Shown: positions 25,450 to 33,918 of the stretch, piece by piece
Layout of the letters: each line of letters begins with the position of its first letter
Numbering within the stretch: the first letter of the stretch is position 1
Source: an uncultured Akkermansia sp.
Lineage (GTDB): Bacteria > Verrucomicrobiota > Verrucomicrobiia > Verrucomicrobiales > Akkermansiaceae
Length of the DNA stretch: 64,000 nucleotides
Direction of reading: 5' to 3'
NCBI GenBank assembly: GCA_944390825.1
Contig: CALXRG010000008.1
Location: 1-64,000 of the forward strand
Translations under genes and position numbers: made by a program
The notes under the pieces: model-generated
What the model saw: the letters and a program-made list of their open reading frames with translations, nothing else
What the model was told of the DNA's origin: nothing
Database searches by the model: none

Positions 25450-27102
25450 TCACACGTGCATCAGCGTCGTGTAGCCGCCACTGAGATTGCGTGCGTCAAA
25501 TCCCTGATTTATCAGGAACCGCGTCGCAGTATAGCCGCGAACGCCGACTTGGCACATGACCAAGAGAGGCTGAGCAGTATCCAGTTCAGTCCAGCGCCGG
25601 CGCAATTGGGACAGGGGAATATTGACGGCTCCGGGATACGGTGCTCTGGCTACTTCCGCTTCTTCGCGCACGTCGAGGACGAGCGCTTCCGGGTGGGCCG
25701 CGATATCTTCATAGTGAGCAATCGGGTGCAGACCCAGCAGGTTGTTGGTTGCTGCCATGCCTGCCATGTTGACGGCGTCTTTTGCTGCGCCTTCCTGCGG
25801 GGAGTAGCATAATTCGGCGGCGGCAAGATCCTGTACGGTGCCACCCGTGCTCATTGCCATGGCAATGACGTCGATGCGGCGTGCCACGTCCTGCGACCCA
25901 ATGGCGGTGGCGCCGAGAATCCTGCCATCCCCTCGCTGATAGACCAGCCGGATGTGGATGGGGGAGGCTCCCGGATAGTATGTAACGTGGTTGCTCGGGT
26001 GCAGATCGACATACTCATAGGTGCCGGTCAGCCCCATGCGGTCGAGCATGTCGCGGTTCATGCCGGTCATGGCCACGGTCGTGCCAAAGAGGCGGATGAC
26101 GCTTGTACCCCAGACGCTGCCGAAGCTTTCCCGGGTTTTGCCGGCGATGTCGGCCGCCGCGACGCGGGCTTGTTTCTGGGCAACTCCTGCCAGGGCCAGC
26201 AGCATGGGTTTGCCGGTGATGCCTGATGTTACCTGGACAGCATCACCGACCGCCCAAATGCCCGGCTCGGAGGTGCGCATGTGCTCATCGACGACGATGG
26301 ATCCACCAATGCCGAGTTTTAACCCGGCGTCGCGAGCGAGCGTTGTTTCAGGCCGTACGCCGATGGAGAGGATGATGAGGTCGACTTCCGGACTCTGCCA
26401 GGTATCGGAGTAGGCTTGGAGTTTGCCGTTCCCGGTGCGGCGGATGCCGGTGGCCATGATGCCGGTTTCTACGCTGATGCCTTTATCGTTGAGCAGTTCG
26501 CTGACGTAGGTGGCCATCTGTCCATCCAGCGGGGGCAGGACATGAGCGGCGCCTTCGGCGATGCTGACACGCAGTCCGAGCCGGTGGAGATTTTCTGCGA
26601 CTTCCAAACCGATGAATCCTGCGCCGATAACCAGGGCCGACTGTGCTTTGCTGTTGCGAATGGCGGTCTTGATCTGCTCGGCGTCGGGGATGTTGCGCAG
26701 GGCCAGGACTCCCGGGAGGTCGATGCCGGGCATGTCCGGGCGGAAGGGGGCTGCGCCGGGAGAAAGGACGAGTTCATCGTAGGGGAGGGCTTCTTCTTCG
26801 CTTGTGTCGAGGTTGCGGACGAGCAGGGTCTTCTCCTCTTTACGGATGGCGATGGCTTCGTGCCGCAGGCGGACTTCGACGCCAAAACGCTCGCGGAACA
26901 TGGTCGGGTTGGCCAGCAGCAGATCGCTTTGCTGCGGGATAACCTCGCCAATGTAGTAGGGCAGCCCGCAGTTTGCAAAGGAAACGTGCGACCCCCGGTC
27001 GATGATGATGATCCGACGGTCGTTGGTGAGGCGGCTCAGGCGTGCGGCAACGGTGGCTCCGCCTGCAACGCCTCCGACGATGATGGTGGTTTTCTTGTTC
27101 AT
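25450..27102 (-). CDS. CoA-disulfide reductase with C-terminal rhodanese domain
   Basis: A 550-residue flavoprotein fusion. FAD motif IVGGVAGGATVAARL, single redox Cys45 (SFANCGLPYY), NAD(P) motif VIGAGFIGLEVAENL and AVGDAVQV define the CoADR class. The C-terminal 90 residues are a rhodanese (VLDVREEAEVARAPYPGAVNIPL) with active-site Cys in VMCQVGVRGY. Such fusions reduce CoA disulfides or persulfides and take part in sulfane sulfur metabolism. A membrane rhodanese lies 118 bases upstream, and its divergent ArsR regulator suggests sulfur- or redox-responsive control. Confidence 0.93.
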   Translation of the reverse strand: MNKKTTIIVGGVAGGATVAARLSRLTNDRRIIIIDRGSHVSFANCGLPYYIGEVIPQQSDLLLANPTMFRERFGVEVRLRHEAIAIRKEEKTLLVRNLDTSEEEALPYDELVLSPGAAPFRPDMPGIDLPGVLALRNIPDAEQIKTAIRNSKAQSALVIGAGFIGLEVAENLHRLGLRVSIAEGAAHVLPPLDGQMATYVSELLNDKGISVETGIMATGIRRTGNGKLQAYSDTWQSPEVDLIILSIGVRPETTLARDAGLKLGIGGSIVVDEHMRTSEPGIWAVGDAVQVTSGITGKPMLLALAGVAQKQARVAAADIAGKTRESFGSVWGTSVIRLFGTTVAMTGMNRDMLDRMGLTGTYEYVDLHPSNHVTYYPGASPIHIRLVYQRGDGRILGATAIGSQDVARRIDVIAMAMSTGGTVQDLAAAELCYSPQEGAAKDAVNMAGMAATNNLLGLHPIAHYEDIAAHPEALVLDVREEAEVARAPYPGAVNIPLSQLRRRWTELDTAQPLLVMCQVGVRGYTATRFLINQGFDARNLSGGYTTLMHV

Positions 27103-27150
27103 AGTGCTGTGCAGTAAATGTTGTTGTGTTTTGTATTGGGGGCGGTGTGT

Positions 27151-27192
27151 GTTGGTACTGGGACGGTAGAAGTTGGTATTGGGACGATGGAT
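27151..27192. repeat. 21-bp imperfect tandem duplication
   Basis: Units at 27151-27171 and 27172-27192 share GTTGGTA-x-TGGGACG. It lies in the spacer between the two rhodanese-type genes. Confidence 0.6.
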
Positions 27193-27220
27193 GTTGAGGT
27201 CTCCTCCGGCTGCTTCCGTG

Positions 27221-27730
27221 TCAGGCGCGATTCCAGGGCATGCGGGTCAGGACTAGGGCGAGTCCGCAGATTCCGGTGATTCCTGCAAAGAGTAGCCCGC
27301 AGCTGGTCAGGGCCGGTACGATCAGCCACAGCGGGTTAAGGAAGCAACCCAGTGCCAGGGTGAGCAAATTGAGTGCTCCGATGATGATTTGCACTTGGCG
27401 GATTAAGGGCAGTCGGGCTGATGCTTCTTTTTCCACCGGTAAGCCTGCTTCTTCCCAGGCATTCATACCGTGCTCCAACACACAGGCTTGGACTCCGCAC
27501 TTGTCTTCCAAGTGCCTGCGGGCGCGCTCTGCCCGCTTTCCACTTTGGCAGATGAGGCACAGCGTACGGCCTTCTGCCGGGGATGTGATGCTGGTCGTCT
27601 GTTCCAGTTCATCGATGGGCAGGTGCCTGGCGCCGGCTATGTGGCCGCTGCGGTATTCTACGTCGGTGCGGACATCCAGCAGTTCCACTTTCCCCGCTTC
27701 GATCAGCTTCTGTAACTCGTCGGTTTTCAT
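27221..27730 (-). CDS. Membrane-anchored rhodanese (rhodanese-DUF2892 type)
   Basis: A 169-residue protein from ATG 27730; longer upstream readings lack protein features. The rhodanese domain (1-100) carries LLDVRTDVEYRSGHIAGARHLP and the active-site loop CQSGKRA with Cys61. Two membrane helices follow (IIIGALNLLTLALGCF and ALTSCGLLFAGITGICGLALVL), as in DUF2892 proteins. It probably handles sulfane sulfur at the inner membrane. It is the first gene of an operon with the CoA-disulfide reductase. Confidence 0.9.
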   Translation of the reverse strand: MKTDELQKLIEAGKVELLDVRTDVEYRSGHIAGARHLPIDELEQTTSITSPAEGRTLCLICQSGKRAERARRHLEDKCGVQACVLEHGMNAWEEAGLPVEKEASARLPLIRQVQIIIGALNLLTLALGCFLNPLWLIVPALTSCGLLFAGITGICGLALVLTRMPWNRA

Positions 27731-27737
27731 GTTTCGT

Positions 27738-27765
27738 ATATGCGGATATTGCGATATGCGTATAT
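27738..27765. promoter_or_regulatory. Four ATAT half-sites at 8-bp spacing (operator)
   Basis: ATAT occurs at 27738, 27746, 27754 and 27762, each separated by four GC-rich bases. The array lies between the -10 of the rhodanese promoter and its start codon and upstream of the divergent arsR promoter. It is the likely binding site of the ArsR-family protein encoded next door. Confidence 0.65.
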
Positions 27766-27790
27766 TATACTTGACCCATCTTCCCGTCAA
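27764..27790 (-). promoter_or_regulatory. Promoter of the rhodanese operon
   Basis: TTGACG (27790-27785), short 15-base spacer, perfect TATAAT (27769-27764). The leader of about 30 bases runs through the ATAT array. Confidence 0.55.
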
Positions 27791-27799
27791 TGATAAAAT
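27771..27799 (+). promoter_or_regulatory. arsR-type regulator promoter, leaderless geometry
   Basis: TTGACC (27771-27776), 17-base spacer, TAAAAT (27794-27799), six bases, ATG 27806. It overlaps the divergent rhodanese promoter. Confidence 0.65.
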
Positions 27800-27805
27800 G
27801 CGCGC

Positions 27806-28144
27806 ATGAGCAAAAAAAATGATCTGGAAATCAGCGCGGAGATGCTTCCGGAGCTGGCGGATTTCTTTAAACTGCTGGGTGAGCCGGTAAGGTTGAGGCT
27901 TCTCGCTTCCCTTTGTCACGAAGGCGGGGGCAGTGTGAATGAATTGACCGAACGCTTGGGATTGTGCCAAAGTGTGGTATCGCGCCACATGAACATGCTG
28001 CATGAAGGTGGCCTTGTGGACAAAAAGCAGGAGGGGAACCGCAGCCTTTACTCCATGCCTGACGATACAATGTGTCGCCTCTGCCGGATTGCTGCTGAAA
28101 AGGTGCGTGCGAAGGCGACCCAGCTCAGCAGGTTGATTGATTGA
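27806..28144 (+). CDS. ArsR-family transcriptional regulator
   Basis: A 112-residue winged-helix protein: LADFFKLLGEPVRLRLLASL, helix-turn-helix VNELTERLGLCQSVVSRHMNMLHEGGLVDKKQEGNRSLY. Cysteines at 37, 54, 90 and 93 include a CRLC pair in the C-terminal helix and could sense persulfides, thiol oxidants or metal. It is divergent from the rhodanese/CoA-disulfide reductase operon, and an operator-like array lies between them. It most likely represses that operon, as BigR/SqrR-type regulators do. Confidence 0.9.
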   Translation: MSKKNDLEISAEMLPELADFFKLLGEPVRLRLLASLCHEGGGSVNELTERLGLCQSVVSRHMNMLHEGGLVDKKQEGNRSLYSMPDDTMCRLCRIAAEKVRAKATQLSRLID

Positions 28145-28386
28145 GAGGCGGAGTAACGCCTCTGCTCGGCGAGGTACACCTCCTTTTTCTGCGACCCGTG
28201 CATGGCAGTGTCGCCAGCGATGCGAACGACTCTCTCGCTCACGCGACGTTCACCGTCCTCATCCGCCGCGCATGCGTCCCGTCCCCACCTCTAATTGACA
28301 GCCTGCATCACCCCCGGGCTGCTTACCGATGCTGAGGCGCCTTTGCTCTGCCGATAAGGAGCCCGCCCCATGCAGTTGGGGGCAGA

Positions 28387-29274
28387 TCAGGCTGAGGGTG
28401 CATCCACCGTCTCGGCCTCCAGCTCGTTGAGGCGCGTCTTCCAGGCTTGAATTTCCTCTTGGTGCTTGTCGGCGTCCGGCGCACTTTCCATGACCGTAAT
28501 CAGAACGCGAATGGCAGGCACATGGCTTTGTCCAGCGGCCATGCGGAGGTAGGCTTCGCCTTTCCGGGTGTCCTGTTCGATTCCCTCCCCGGTCATCAGC
28601 ATCAGCGAGTAGGCGTACTGGGCACGGGGCTCGCCCATGTTAGCTGCCACTTCATACCAGTGCGCGGCTTTTTGCAGATCCTTTTCGATGCCCGCCCGGC
28701 CTTTGGCGTAGATGTTGGCCAGATCGCAGGCAGCGAGTGCCACTCCGCCGCGGGCACCGTCGCGGGCGGCTTTCATCAGCCAGGCGAGGCCTTCTGAAGC
28801 GGTGTCGTCCACCTGCACCAAAGCATGCCCCAGACGGTATTCAGCCTCGCCGATGCCCGCATCTGCTGCGATGCGCCACTCCCGGAGCGCGGCTTGCGTG
28901 TCCTGGGTAACTCCATTTCCAAAGTAGAGGAGATCACCGAGGAACATGTGAGCTGCGCGGTTTCCCTGTTCCGCGGCTTTGTTGAACCACTCGTAAGCTT
29001 GGGCAGCATCCTGTTTGATTCCTTTGCCGCCGTACATGTAAAGAGCGCCCAAATCGGTTTGAGCCTGTTCATACCCGGCCTCAGCTGCCTTGCGAAGCCA
29101 TTCGAAGGCCGCGTTGAAGTCCGAGGCGTCGTGTTCGATGTTCGGCTGGATGAGTGCCTTGGCCCGTTCGTACATTTCCCGGGGAGTGGCGGGTTCATTG
29201 CCGGAGTCTTTATCGCCACAGGCGACCAGCAGTAAGGCGGCAACGGCCGGCATCAAAATTGCGCTTCTGTTCAT
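28387..29274 (-). CDS. Sel1-repeat lipoprotein
   Basis: A 295-residue protein from ATG 29274. The N-terminus MNRSAILMPAVAALLLVACGD is a lipoprotein signal with lipobox LVAC. About six Sel1 repeats follow (AAEAGYEQAQTDLGALYMYGGKGIKQD type) to about residue 260. It is probably anchored in the periplasmic face of a membrane as an interaction scaffold. The start is fixed by the lipobox and by a -10 hexamer seven bases upstream; ATG 29310 is rejected. Confidence 0.88.
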   Translation of the reverse strand: MNRSAILMPAVAALLLVACGDKDSGNEPATPREMYERAKALIQPNIEHDASDFNAAFEWLRKAAEAGYEQAQTDLGALYMYGGKGIKQDAAQAYEWFNKAAEQGNRAAHMFLGDLLYFGNGVTQDTQAALREWRIAADAGIGEAEYRLGHALVQVDDTASEGLAWLMKAARDGARGGVALAACDLANIYAKGRAGIEKDLQKAAHWYEVAANMGEPRAQYAYSLMLMTGEGIEQDTRKGEAYLRMAAGQSHVPAIRVLITVMESAPDADKHQEEIQAWKTRLNELEAETVDAPSA

Positions 29275-29281
29275 GTCATCG

Positions 29282-29310
29282 ATTGTAGCGGATGCACCGG
29301 GACACATCAA
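29282..29310 (-). promoter_or_regulatory. Sel1 lipoprotein promoter, leaderless geometry
   Basis: TTGATG (29310-29305), 17-base spacer, TACAAT (29287-29282), seven bases, ATG 29274. Confidence 0.6.
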
Positions 29311-29341
29311 GGGAATATAGAGTCACACACTCAAACAATCA

Positions 29342-29366
29342 GGTCTCCCCGCACAGCAGGGAGACC
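29342..29366 (-). terminator. Hairpin after the ankyrin gene
   Basis: GGTCTCCC (29342-29349) pairs with GGGAGACC (29359-29366); minus strand continues TGATTGTTTG. A second 7-bp hairpin CAGCCCG/CGGGCTG lies at 29409-29433, nearer the stop. Confidence 0.45.
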
Positions 29367-29496
29367 CGGGAAAACAGTCATGACACGTCACGCGGTGCCG
29401 CGCTCCTTCAGCCCGGAGCAAGAGGACGGGCTGCTGTAGAGATTTGAGGTGCGGATTTACGGTACGGGTTGCGTTTGCGTGTCGGCGGGCGGTGCC

Positions 29497-30477
29497 TTAT
29501 TTCTTGGCTTCTTCCACAGAAACCCTACCGCACGCGTTGCGGTAGGCCTGCTCAACCTCCTCCATCTCTCGGGAGAGCTGCTCCATGGTGAGCTTGGCGG
29601 GAGGGTTGCTCAGCAGCGAGACAACTTCCTTGTACTCTTTCTCGCGATCTTCAGAATAAATCCACTGATAAGCGATGCTGTGGCGCTTTTCGTAGCCTGC
29701 GCTTGCAGCGGCCGCGAGGTCAAGGGCGGTTTTGCCGTCCTTGTTCTGAATCGCCGCATCTGCGCCGAGCTGCAGCAGCATGCTCACCGCACCATGGTTG
29801 CCGCGCATGGCCGCCAGCATCAGCGGGGTGTAGCCGTTGTCCTCCTGAAGGTTGATATCCAAGCCAAGCTGGGCAAGCAGGAGGCAGTGGAACGGCATGC
29901 CACTCCAGGCTGCCCAGTGGAGCGCGGAGAAACCATCTTTGTCCTTTGCCTGCACATCGATACCGGGCACAGCGAGCAGCTTGCGGGTATAGTACAGGCG
30001 CTTGAGGTCCACTTCGTTGAGCACCTTGGGATCGGTCACGCTGGGGGGCAGCACCATGTATTTTTCGGTACTGCTGTCCAAATGCTTCGGCGCGTTAAAA
30101 TAGCAATAGCAAATCCACATCAGTGGCGTGCGGCCCGTGTTGTCGGTACAATTGATAAAGTCCGACGAGGCGGACACCTGGGACTGGAGGTAGCTGTCGA
30201 AGGCAGGGTCTGTCCAATTCCGGACATCGATACCGCCCTTGCGAACGAGAGCAACAAGGTCCTGTCCTTCATATTTGGGTTCAAATGGTTTCATGGCCTG
30301 CTTGCTGAAGATGCCCAGCACCGCCGCTATAATCATGAGCACCACCATGTCGACGACAATGGGGCCCCAGTCCGGCTTCACCTTTTTGGTGGCGGGTGCG
30401 TTGCTTTCTGCCTCGGCCACTTCCTCTTCAAAGGATTTTTGGATGTCGTCTTTGTTTGGCTTTTCTGTTTCAGACAT
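29497..30477 (-). CDS. Membrane-anchored ankyrin-repeat protein
   Basis: A 326-residue protein. An acidic cytoplasmic N-terminus is followed by one membrane helix (about 38-58, GPIVVDMVVLMIIAAVLGIF). Ankyrin repeats include NTGRTPLMWI, KDGFSALHWAAWSGMPFHCLLLAQLGLDI and NGYTPLMLAAMRGNHGAVSMLLQLGADA. The C-terminus is a charged helix. Only 23 bases separate it from the upstream transporter gene, so the two are likely co-transcribed. A protein-protein interaction role is inferred. Confidence 0.88.
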   Translation of the reverse strand: MSETEKPNKDDIQKSFEEEVAEAESNAPATKKVKPDWGPIVVDMVVLMIIAAVLGIFSKQAMKPFEPKYEGQDLVALVRKGGIDVRNWTDPAFDSYLQSQVSASSDFINCTDNTGRTPLMWICYCYFNAPKHLDSSTEKYMVLPPSVTDPKVLNEVDLKRLYYTRKLLAVPGIDVQAKDKDGFSALHWAAWSGMPFHCLLLAQLGLDINLQEDNGYTPLMLAAMRGNHGAVSMLLQLGADAAIQNKDGKTALDLAAAASAGYEKRHSIAYQWIYSEDREKEYKEVVSLLSNPPAKLTMEQLSREMEEVEQAYRNACGRVSVEEAKK

Positions 30478-30500
30478 GAGAAAAAGAGATAGGTTGGGGG

Positions 30501-32021
30501 TTAAGCATTCTGGGCGGCTTCCTTGGCGAACTGTTCTTCCGCAGCGGGGAGATCGTCCGGCTTGTCGCTTTGCTCTTCTTCTTTCTTCCGAACGTCGGCC
30601 TGGGCGTCCTCTTCCGGCTTATCGGAGACGAAATTATCTTTGGTCAGGATAATGGCAAGCGGCGACACGACAGCCATGATGAGATATATGGTCCACATGA
30701 ACTCCGGGGACTCCCAGAATCCGATGTGTCCCGTGTCGATCTTGGCAGAAATGCCTTCATAGCAAAAGTAGGACACCAGCAAACCGCCTACCACACCATT
30801 GACGGGTTTGGCAATAAACATCGGAAGAGCCGCCAGTGACATGTAGGAGGCGACTTTGTCCTTGGGCGCTACGCGGGCCACGTACTCCGAGAAGCGGGGC
30901 GAGAACAGGAGCTCACCGAAGGCAAAGATGACAATCTGGGTCACGATGGCCACGAAGTATGCTTGCCCCACGGTGTCAATTCCGGGGATGACCAGGTACC
31001 ACTCCGCAGGTACAGCCATAAAGACCATGGAAAAGGCTGAAATGGACATTCCATAAATCATCAGCTTGACCGTTGAAAACTTGTTGAGCACCGGGATGAT
31101 GGCAATCAGCCCAAACACGATGATAATGGGGTTGATCGCCTGGATGGAGCCCATGGGGAAGTCATCGCCCACCGTGCGGGTATAATACTGCGGCATGACG
31201 AGGAACTGAATCGTGAATACCATGCGAACTCCGAGCGTCAGCACAAGGAAAACGAGCAGTTTCTGGAATGCCCGCTCCCGGATTACTTCGCCGATGAGCA
31301 CCAGCGGGCGCCGGGACGCCGTCATGGAGCGTGAAACACGCTCTTCAGGCACGGCGTAAAAGTCTTCATCGATCAGGCGCGTGAAGATAAAGGCGATGAA
31401 ACTGCTGAGGGTGCCGAGGTTGACGATCCACATCAGCCCTTCCACATCACCGAACTTGTCCAGCAGGGGATTGACAAAAGCGACTCCGGCGAGCACTGCG
31501 CCGATATTCATGAACAGGTAGTAGAAGTTGTAGCCCGTTGGGCGGGAACGCAGTGTCGTATAGCGGCGGATGGACGTGCTAATGCAGGGGCTCATGAAGG
31601 CCGTACCAAAGGACATGATGCAGATGCCCGTCATCACGATATAGCGGGAAGCCTCCGGCCCGAGTCCAAGGGTCCGCGTGCCAAAGTCGAAACCGAAGCC
31701 CAGCAGCAAACGGCCGAAGATCAGCAGCGCAAAGCCGATGGTGTACGTGCGCTTCAAGCCGATGATGTCGCAAATAGTGCCTACTGCCAGCACAAACATC
31801 GAAAGCAGCAGCGTGTAAAGTCCTACCCAGAGCGCCGAATCCGCATCACTGAAGCCGCAGCATTTGATGAGGAAAAGCACAAAGATGTTAATCATCATGA
31901 AGTAGGCGAGGCCGTCAAAAAACTGGATAAAGTTTGTAAACCAGAAATTGCGGCCGCAGTCTCGCAGCACGCCAAACTCAGAGAAGTACCTGACGATGGG
32001 GGGGTGGTTTTGATTGCTCAT
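30501..32021 (-). CDS. MFS transporter, POT/PTR-like
   Basis: A 506-residue protein with about 12 membrane helices. The PTGYNFYYLFMNIGAVLAG segment resembles the POT (proton-coupled oligopeptide transporter) motif. A highly charged C-terminal tail (KPEEDAQADVRKKEEEQSDKPDD) of about 45 residues faces the cytoplasm. The substrate is not shown by sequence; peptides are a guess from the motif. It is followed closely by the ankyrin-repeat gene. Confidence 0.8.
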   Translation of the reverse strand: MSNQNHPPIVRYFSEFGVLRDCGRNFWFTNFIQFFDGLAYFMMINIFVLFLIKCCGFSDADSALWVGLYTLLLSMFVLAVGTICDIIGLKRTYTIGFALLIFGRLLLGFGFDFGTRTLGLGPEASRYIVMTGICIMSFGTAFMSPCISTSIRRYTTLRSRPTGYNFYYLFMNIGAVLAGVAFVNPLLDKFGDVEGLMWIVNLGTLSSFIAFIFTRLIDEDFYAVPEERVSRSMTASRRPLVLIGEVIRERAFQKLLVFLVLTLGVRMVFTIQFLVMPQYYTRTVGDDFPMGSIQAINPIIIVFGLIAIIPVLNKFSTVKLMIYGMSISAFSMVFMAVPAEWYLVIPGIDTVGQAYFVAIVTQIVIFAFGELLFSPRFSEYVARVAPKDKVASYMSLAALPMFIAKPVNGVVGGLLVSYFCYEGISAKIDTGHIGFWESPEFMWTIYLIMAVVSPLAIILTKDNFVSDKPEEDAQADVRKKEEEQSDKPDDLPAAEEQFAKEAAQNA

Positions 32022-32091
32022 GTGGTAAGGTGATTACATGGGTGGAAACAGAGAAAACAACGGTATAGGAAAGTATGGTACGGCAACTCAG

Positions 32092-32126
32092 CAGAACAGC
32101 CCGGTGGCATGCGCCGGGCTGTTCTG
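32092..32126 (-). terminator. Strong hairpin after ilvD
   Basis: A perfect 13-bp stem CAGAACAGCCCGG (32092-32104) with CCGGGCTGTTCTG (32114-32126). It starts 14 bases after the ilvD stop. No T-tract follows. Confidence 0.6.
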
Positions 32127-32139
32127 CCGGGAAAGACAA

Positions 32140-33810
32140 TCAGGAGTCGAGCACAGCGCCCTTGCTGGCGTTGGTCGCGAGCTTGCGGTAGCGCTTCAGC
32201 CATTTACCGGCGACGTCCTGCATTGTCGGCTTCCAGGCAGCGCGGCGCGCAGCAATCTCCTCATCGCTCAACTCGGCATGGATGGTGCGCTCGGGAATGT
32301 TGATGGAAATCATATCCCCATCCCTCAGCAGCCCGATGAGGCCGCCTTCAGCCGCCTCTGGGGAAATATGGCCAATGCAGGCACCGTGTGTGGCGCCGGA
32401 AAAGCGACCGTCTGTAATAAGAGCGACGCAGTTGCCCAGCCCCTTGCCCATGATGTAACTGGTGGGAGCGAGCATTTCCTGCATGCCCGGGCCACCTTTG
32501 GGGCCCTCGTTGCGGATGACGACAACGTCACCCGGCTTCACCTTATCGGCCAGGATACCGTCACATGCCTCTTCCTGGCTCTCGAAAATTACGGCCGGCC
32601 CGCGGTGCACCATCATCTCGGGCAGCACACCGGCTTTCTTGACGATGCCGCCCTGTTCGGCAAGATTTCCGAAGAGCACCGCCAGGCCGCCGTCCTTGGA
32701 GTAGGCGTTTTCCACAGTGCGGATGACTGCGGAGTCCTGGGTTCGCAACCCGGCGAACTGCTCGCCAAGTGTTTTGCCGCTCACGGTAGGCGTATTCTCA
32801 TGCAACACTCCGGGCAACCGGCTAATCTCGGAAAGAATCGTCATGACACCGCCGGCACGAAGGACGTCGTGCATGTGGTAGCGCGAGCTGGGCGCCACTT
32901 TGCAGATGTTGGCTGTGCGCTTGGAAATCTCGTCAATGCGTTTGAGATCGTAATTCAACCCGGCTTCATGTGCAAACGCCAGGGTGTGCAGCACTGTGTT
33001 GGTTGATCCGCCCATAGCCATATCGCAGGCAAAAACGTTATCTATGCTATCCTGTGTCACCAAATCCCTGGGCAGGGGGCCTCCCTGTTTGGCCATCTCG
33101 ACTGCGCGGCGGGCAGACGCGCGCCAGAACTCTTTGCGCTCTTCGGAAAGAGCCAGCAGCGTACCATTACCCGGAAGGGCCAGACCCAGTACCTCGCAAA
33201 GGCAGTTCATGGAGTTGGCGGTAAACATCCCGGAGCACGACCCGGCACCGGGGCACGCATGGCACTCCACAAAGTGCAGCTCTTCCTCGCTGATCTTACC
33301 GGCCGTGCAGGCTGCCACCGCTTCGAACACGCTGTTGAGGTCAAGGTCTTCGCCATGGCGCCCCTTTCCTACAGCCATCGGGCCGCCGGAGCAGAAAATC
33401 GTCGGGATATTGCACCGCAGGGCACCCATCACCATACCGGGCACGATCTTGTCGCAGTTGGGGATGCAGATGCAGGCATCAAACGCGTGCGCCGAGAGCA
33501 TCGTCTCCACGCTGTCCGCAATCAGCTCTCGGCTGGCCAACGAAAACTTCATGCCGCGGTGTGCCATTGCAATGCCATCGCACACGCCAATCACATTGAA
33601 CTCAATCGGGGTGCCTCCCGCCTTGCGCACTTCCTCTTTGATGAGCTCTGCCACCTTGTTGAGGTGTACGTGCCCCGGAATTACTTCATTGAAAGAATTG
33701 CAAATCGCAATGAACGGCTTGTTGATATCCTCATCCGTCATGCCGGTGGCGCGCATCAGGCTGCGATGCGGCGCACGCTCTATACCTGCTTTGGTACGGT
33801 CTGATAACAT
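32140..33810 (-). CDS. ilvD: Dihydroxy-acid dehydratase
   Basis: A 556-residue iron-sulfur enzyme making 2-keto acids for isoleucine, valine and pantothenate. Cluster cysteines lie in [20 protein letters not shown] and [32 protein letters not shown] and GRFSGATHG are also family motifs. With cimA it represents branched-chain amino acid synthesis in this window, and both genes carry the same upstream element. No other ilv/leu gene is adjacent. Confidence 0.97.
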   Translation of the reverse strand: MLSDRTKAGIERAPHRSLMRATGMTDEDINKPFIAICNSFNEVIPGHVHLNKVAELIKEEVRKAGGTPIEFNVIGVCDGIAMAHRGMKFSLASRELIADSVETMLSAHAFDACICIPNCDKIVPGMVMGALRCNIPTIFCSGGPMAVGKGRHGEDLDLNSVFEAVAACTAGKISEEELHFVECHACPGAGSCSGMFTANSMNCLCEVLGLALPGNGTLLALSEERKEFWRASARRAVEMAKQGGPLPRDLVTQDSIDNVFACDMAMGGSTNTVLHTLAFAHEAGLNYDLKRIDEISKRTANICKVAPSSRYHMHDVLRAGGVMTILSEISRLPGVLHENTPTVSGKTLGEQFAGLRTQDSAVIRTVENAYSKDGGLAVLFGNLAEQGGIVKKAGVLPEMMVHRGPAVIFESQEEACDGILADKVKPGDVVVIRNEGPKGGPGMQEMLAPTSYIMGKGLGNCVALITDGRFSGATHGACIGHISPEAAEGGLIGLLRDGDMISINIPERTIHAELSDEEIAARRAAWKPTMQDVAGKWLKRYRKLATNASKGAVLDS

Positions 33811-33869
33811 AGCAAGAACAGTTTAGCACGTTTTCCATCGGGTATCCAGCAGAAAATAAGACAGTTCGC

Positions 33870-33898
33870 ATTGTACATTATTGTTTTTATTGCGTCAA
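33870..33898 (-). promoter_or_regulatory. ilvD promoter
   Basis: TTGACG (33898-33893), 17-base spacer, TACAAT (33875-33870). The -35 lies inside the shared element, so a bound regulator would block polymerase. Leader of about 55 bases. Confidence 0.7.
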
Positions 33899-33918
33899 AA
33901 TAAAACGCACCGAAGGAG
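33889..33918 (-). promoter_or_regulatory. Shared cimA/ilvD upstream element, copy 2
   Basis: The dyad TGCGT-N9-ACGCA (33891-33909) and CCGAAGGA tail are the same as at 10781-10810, with only the two central bases and the last base changed. It overlaps the -35 of ilvD. Confidence 0.65.

Noticed and set aside
28144..28163. AGAGGCG/CGCCTCT hairpin at the arsR stop as a terminator
   Set aside because: Seven-bp stem overlapping the stop codon with no T-tract; too weak to call.
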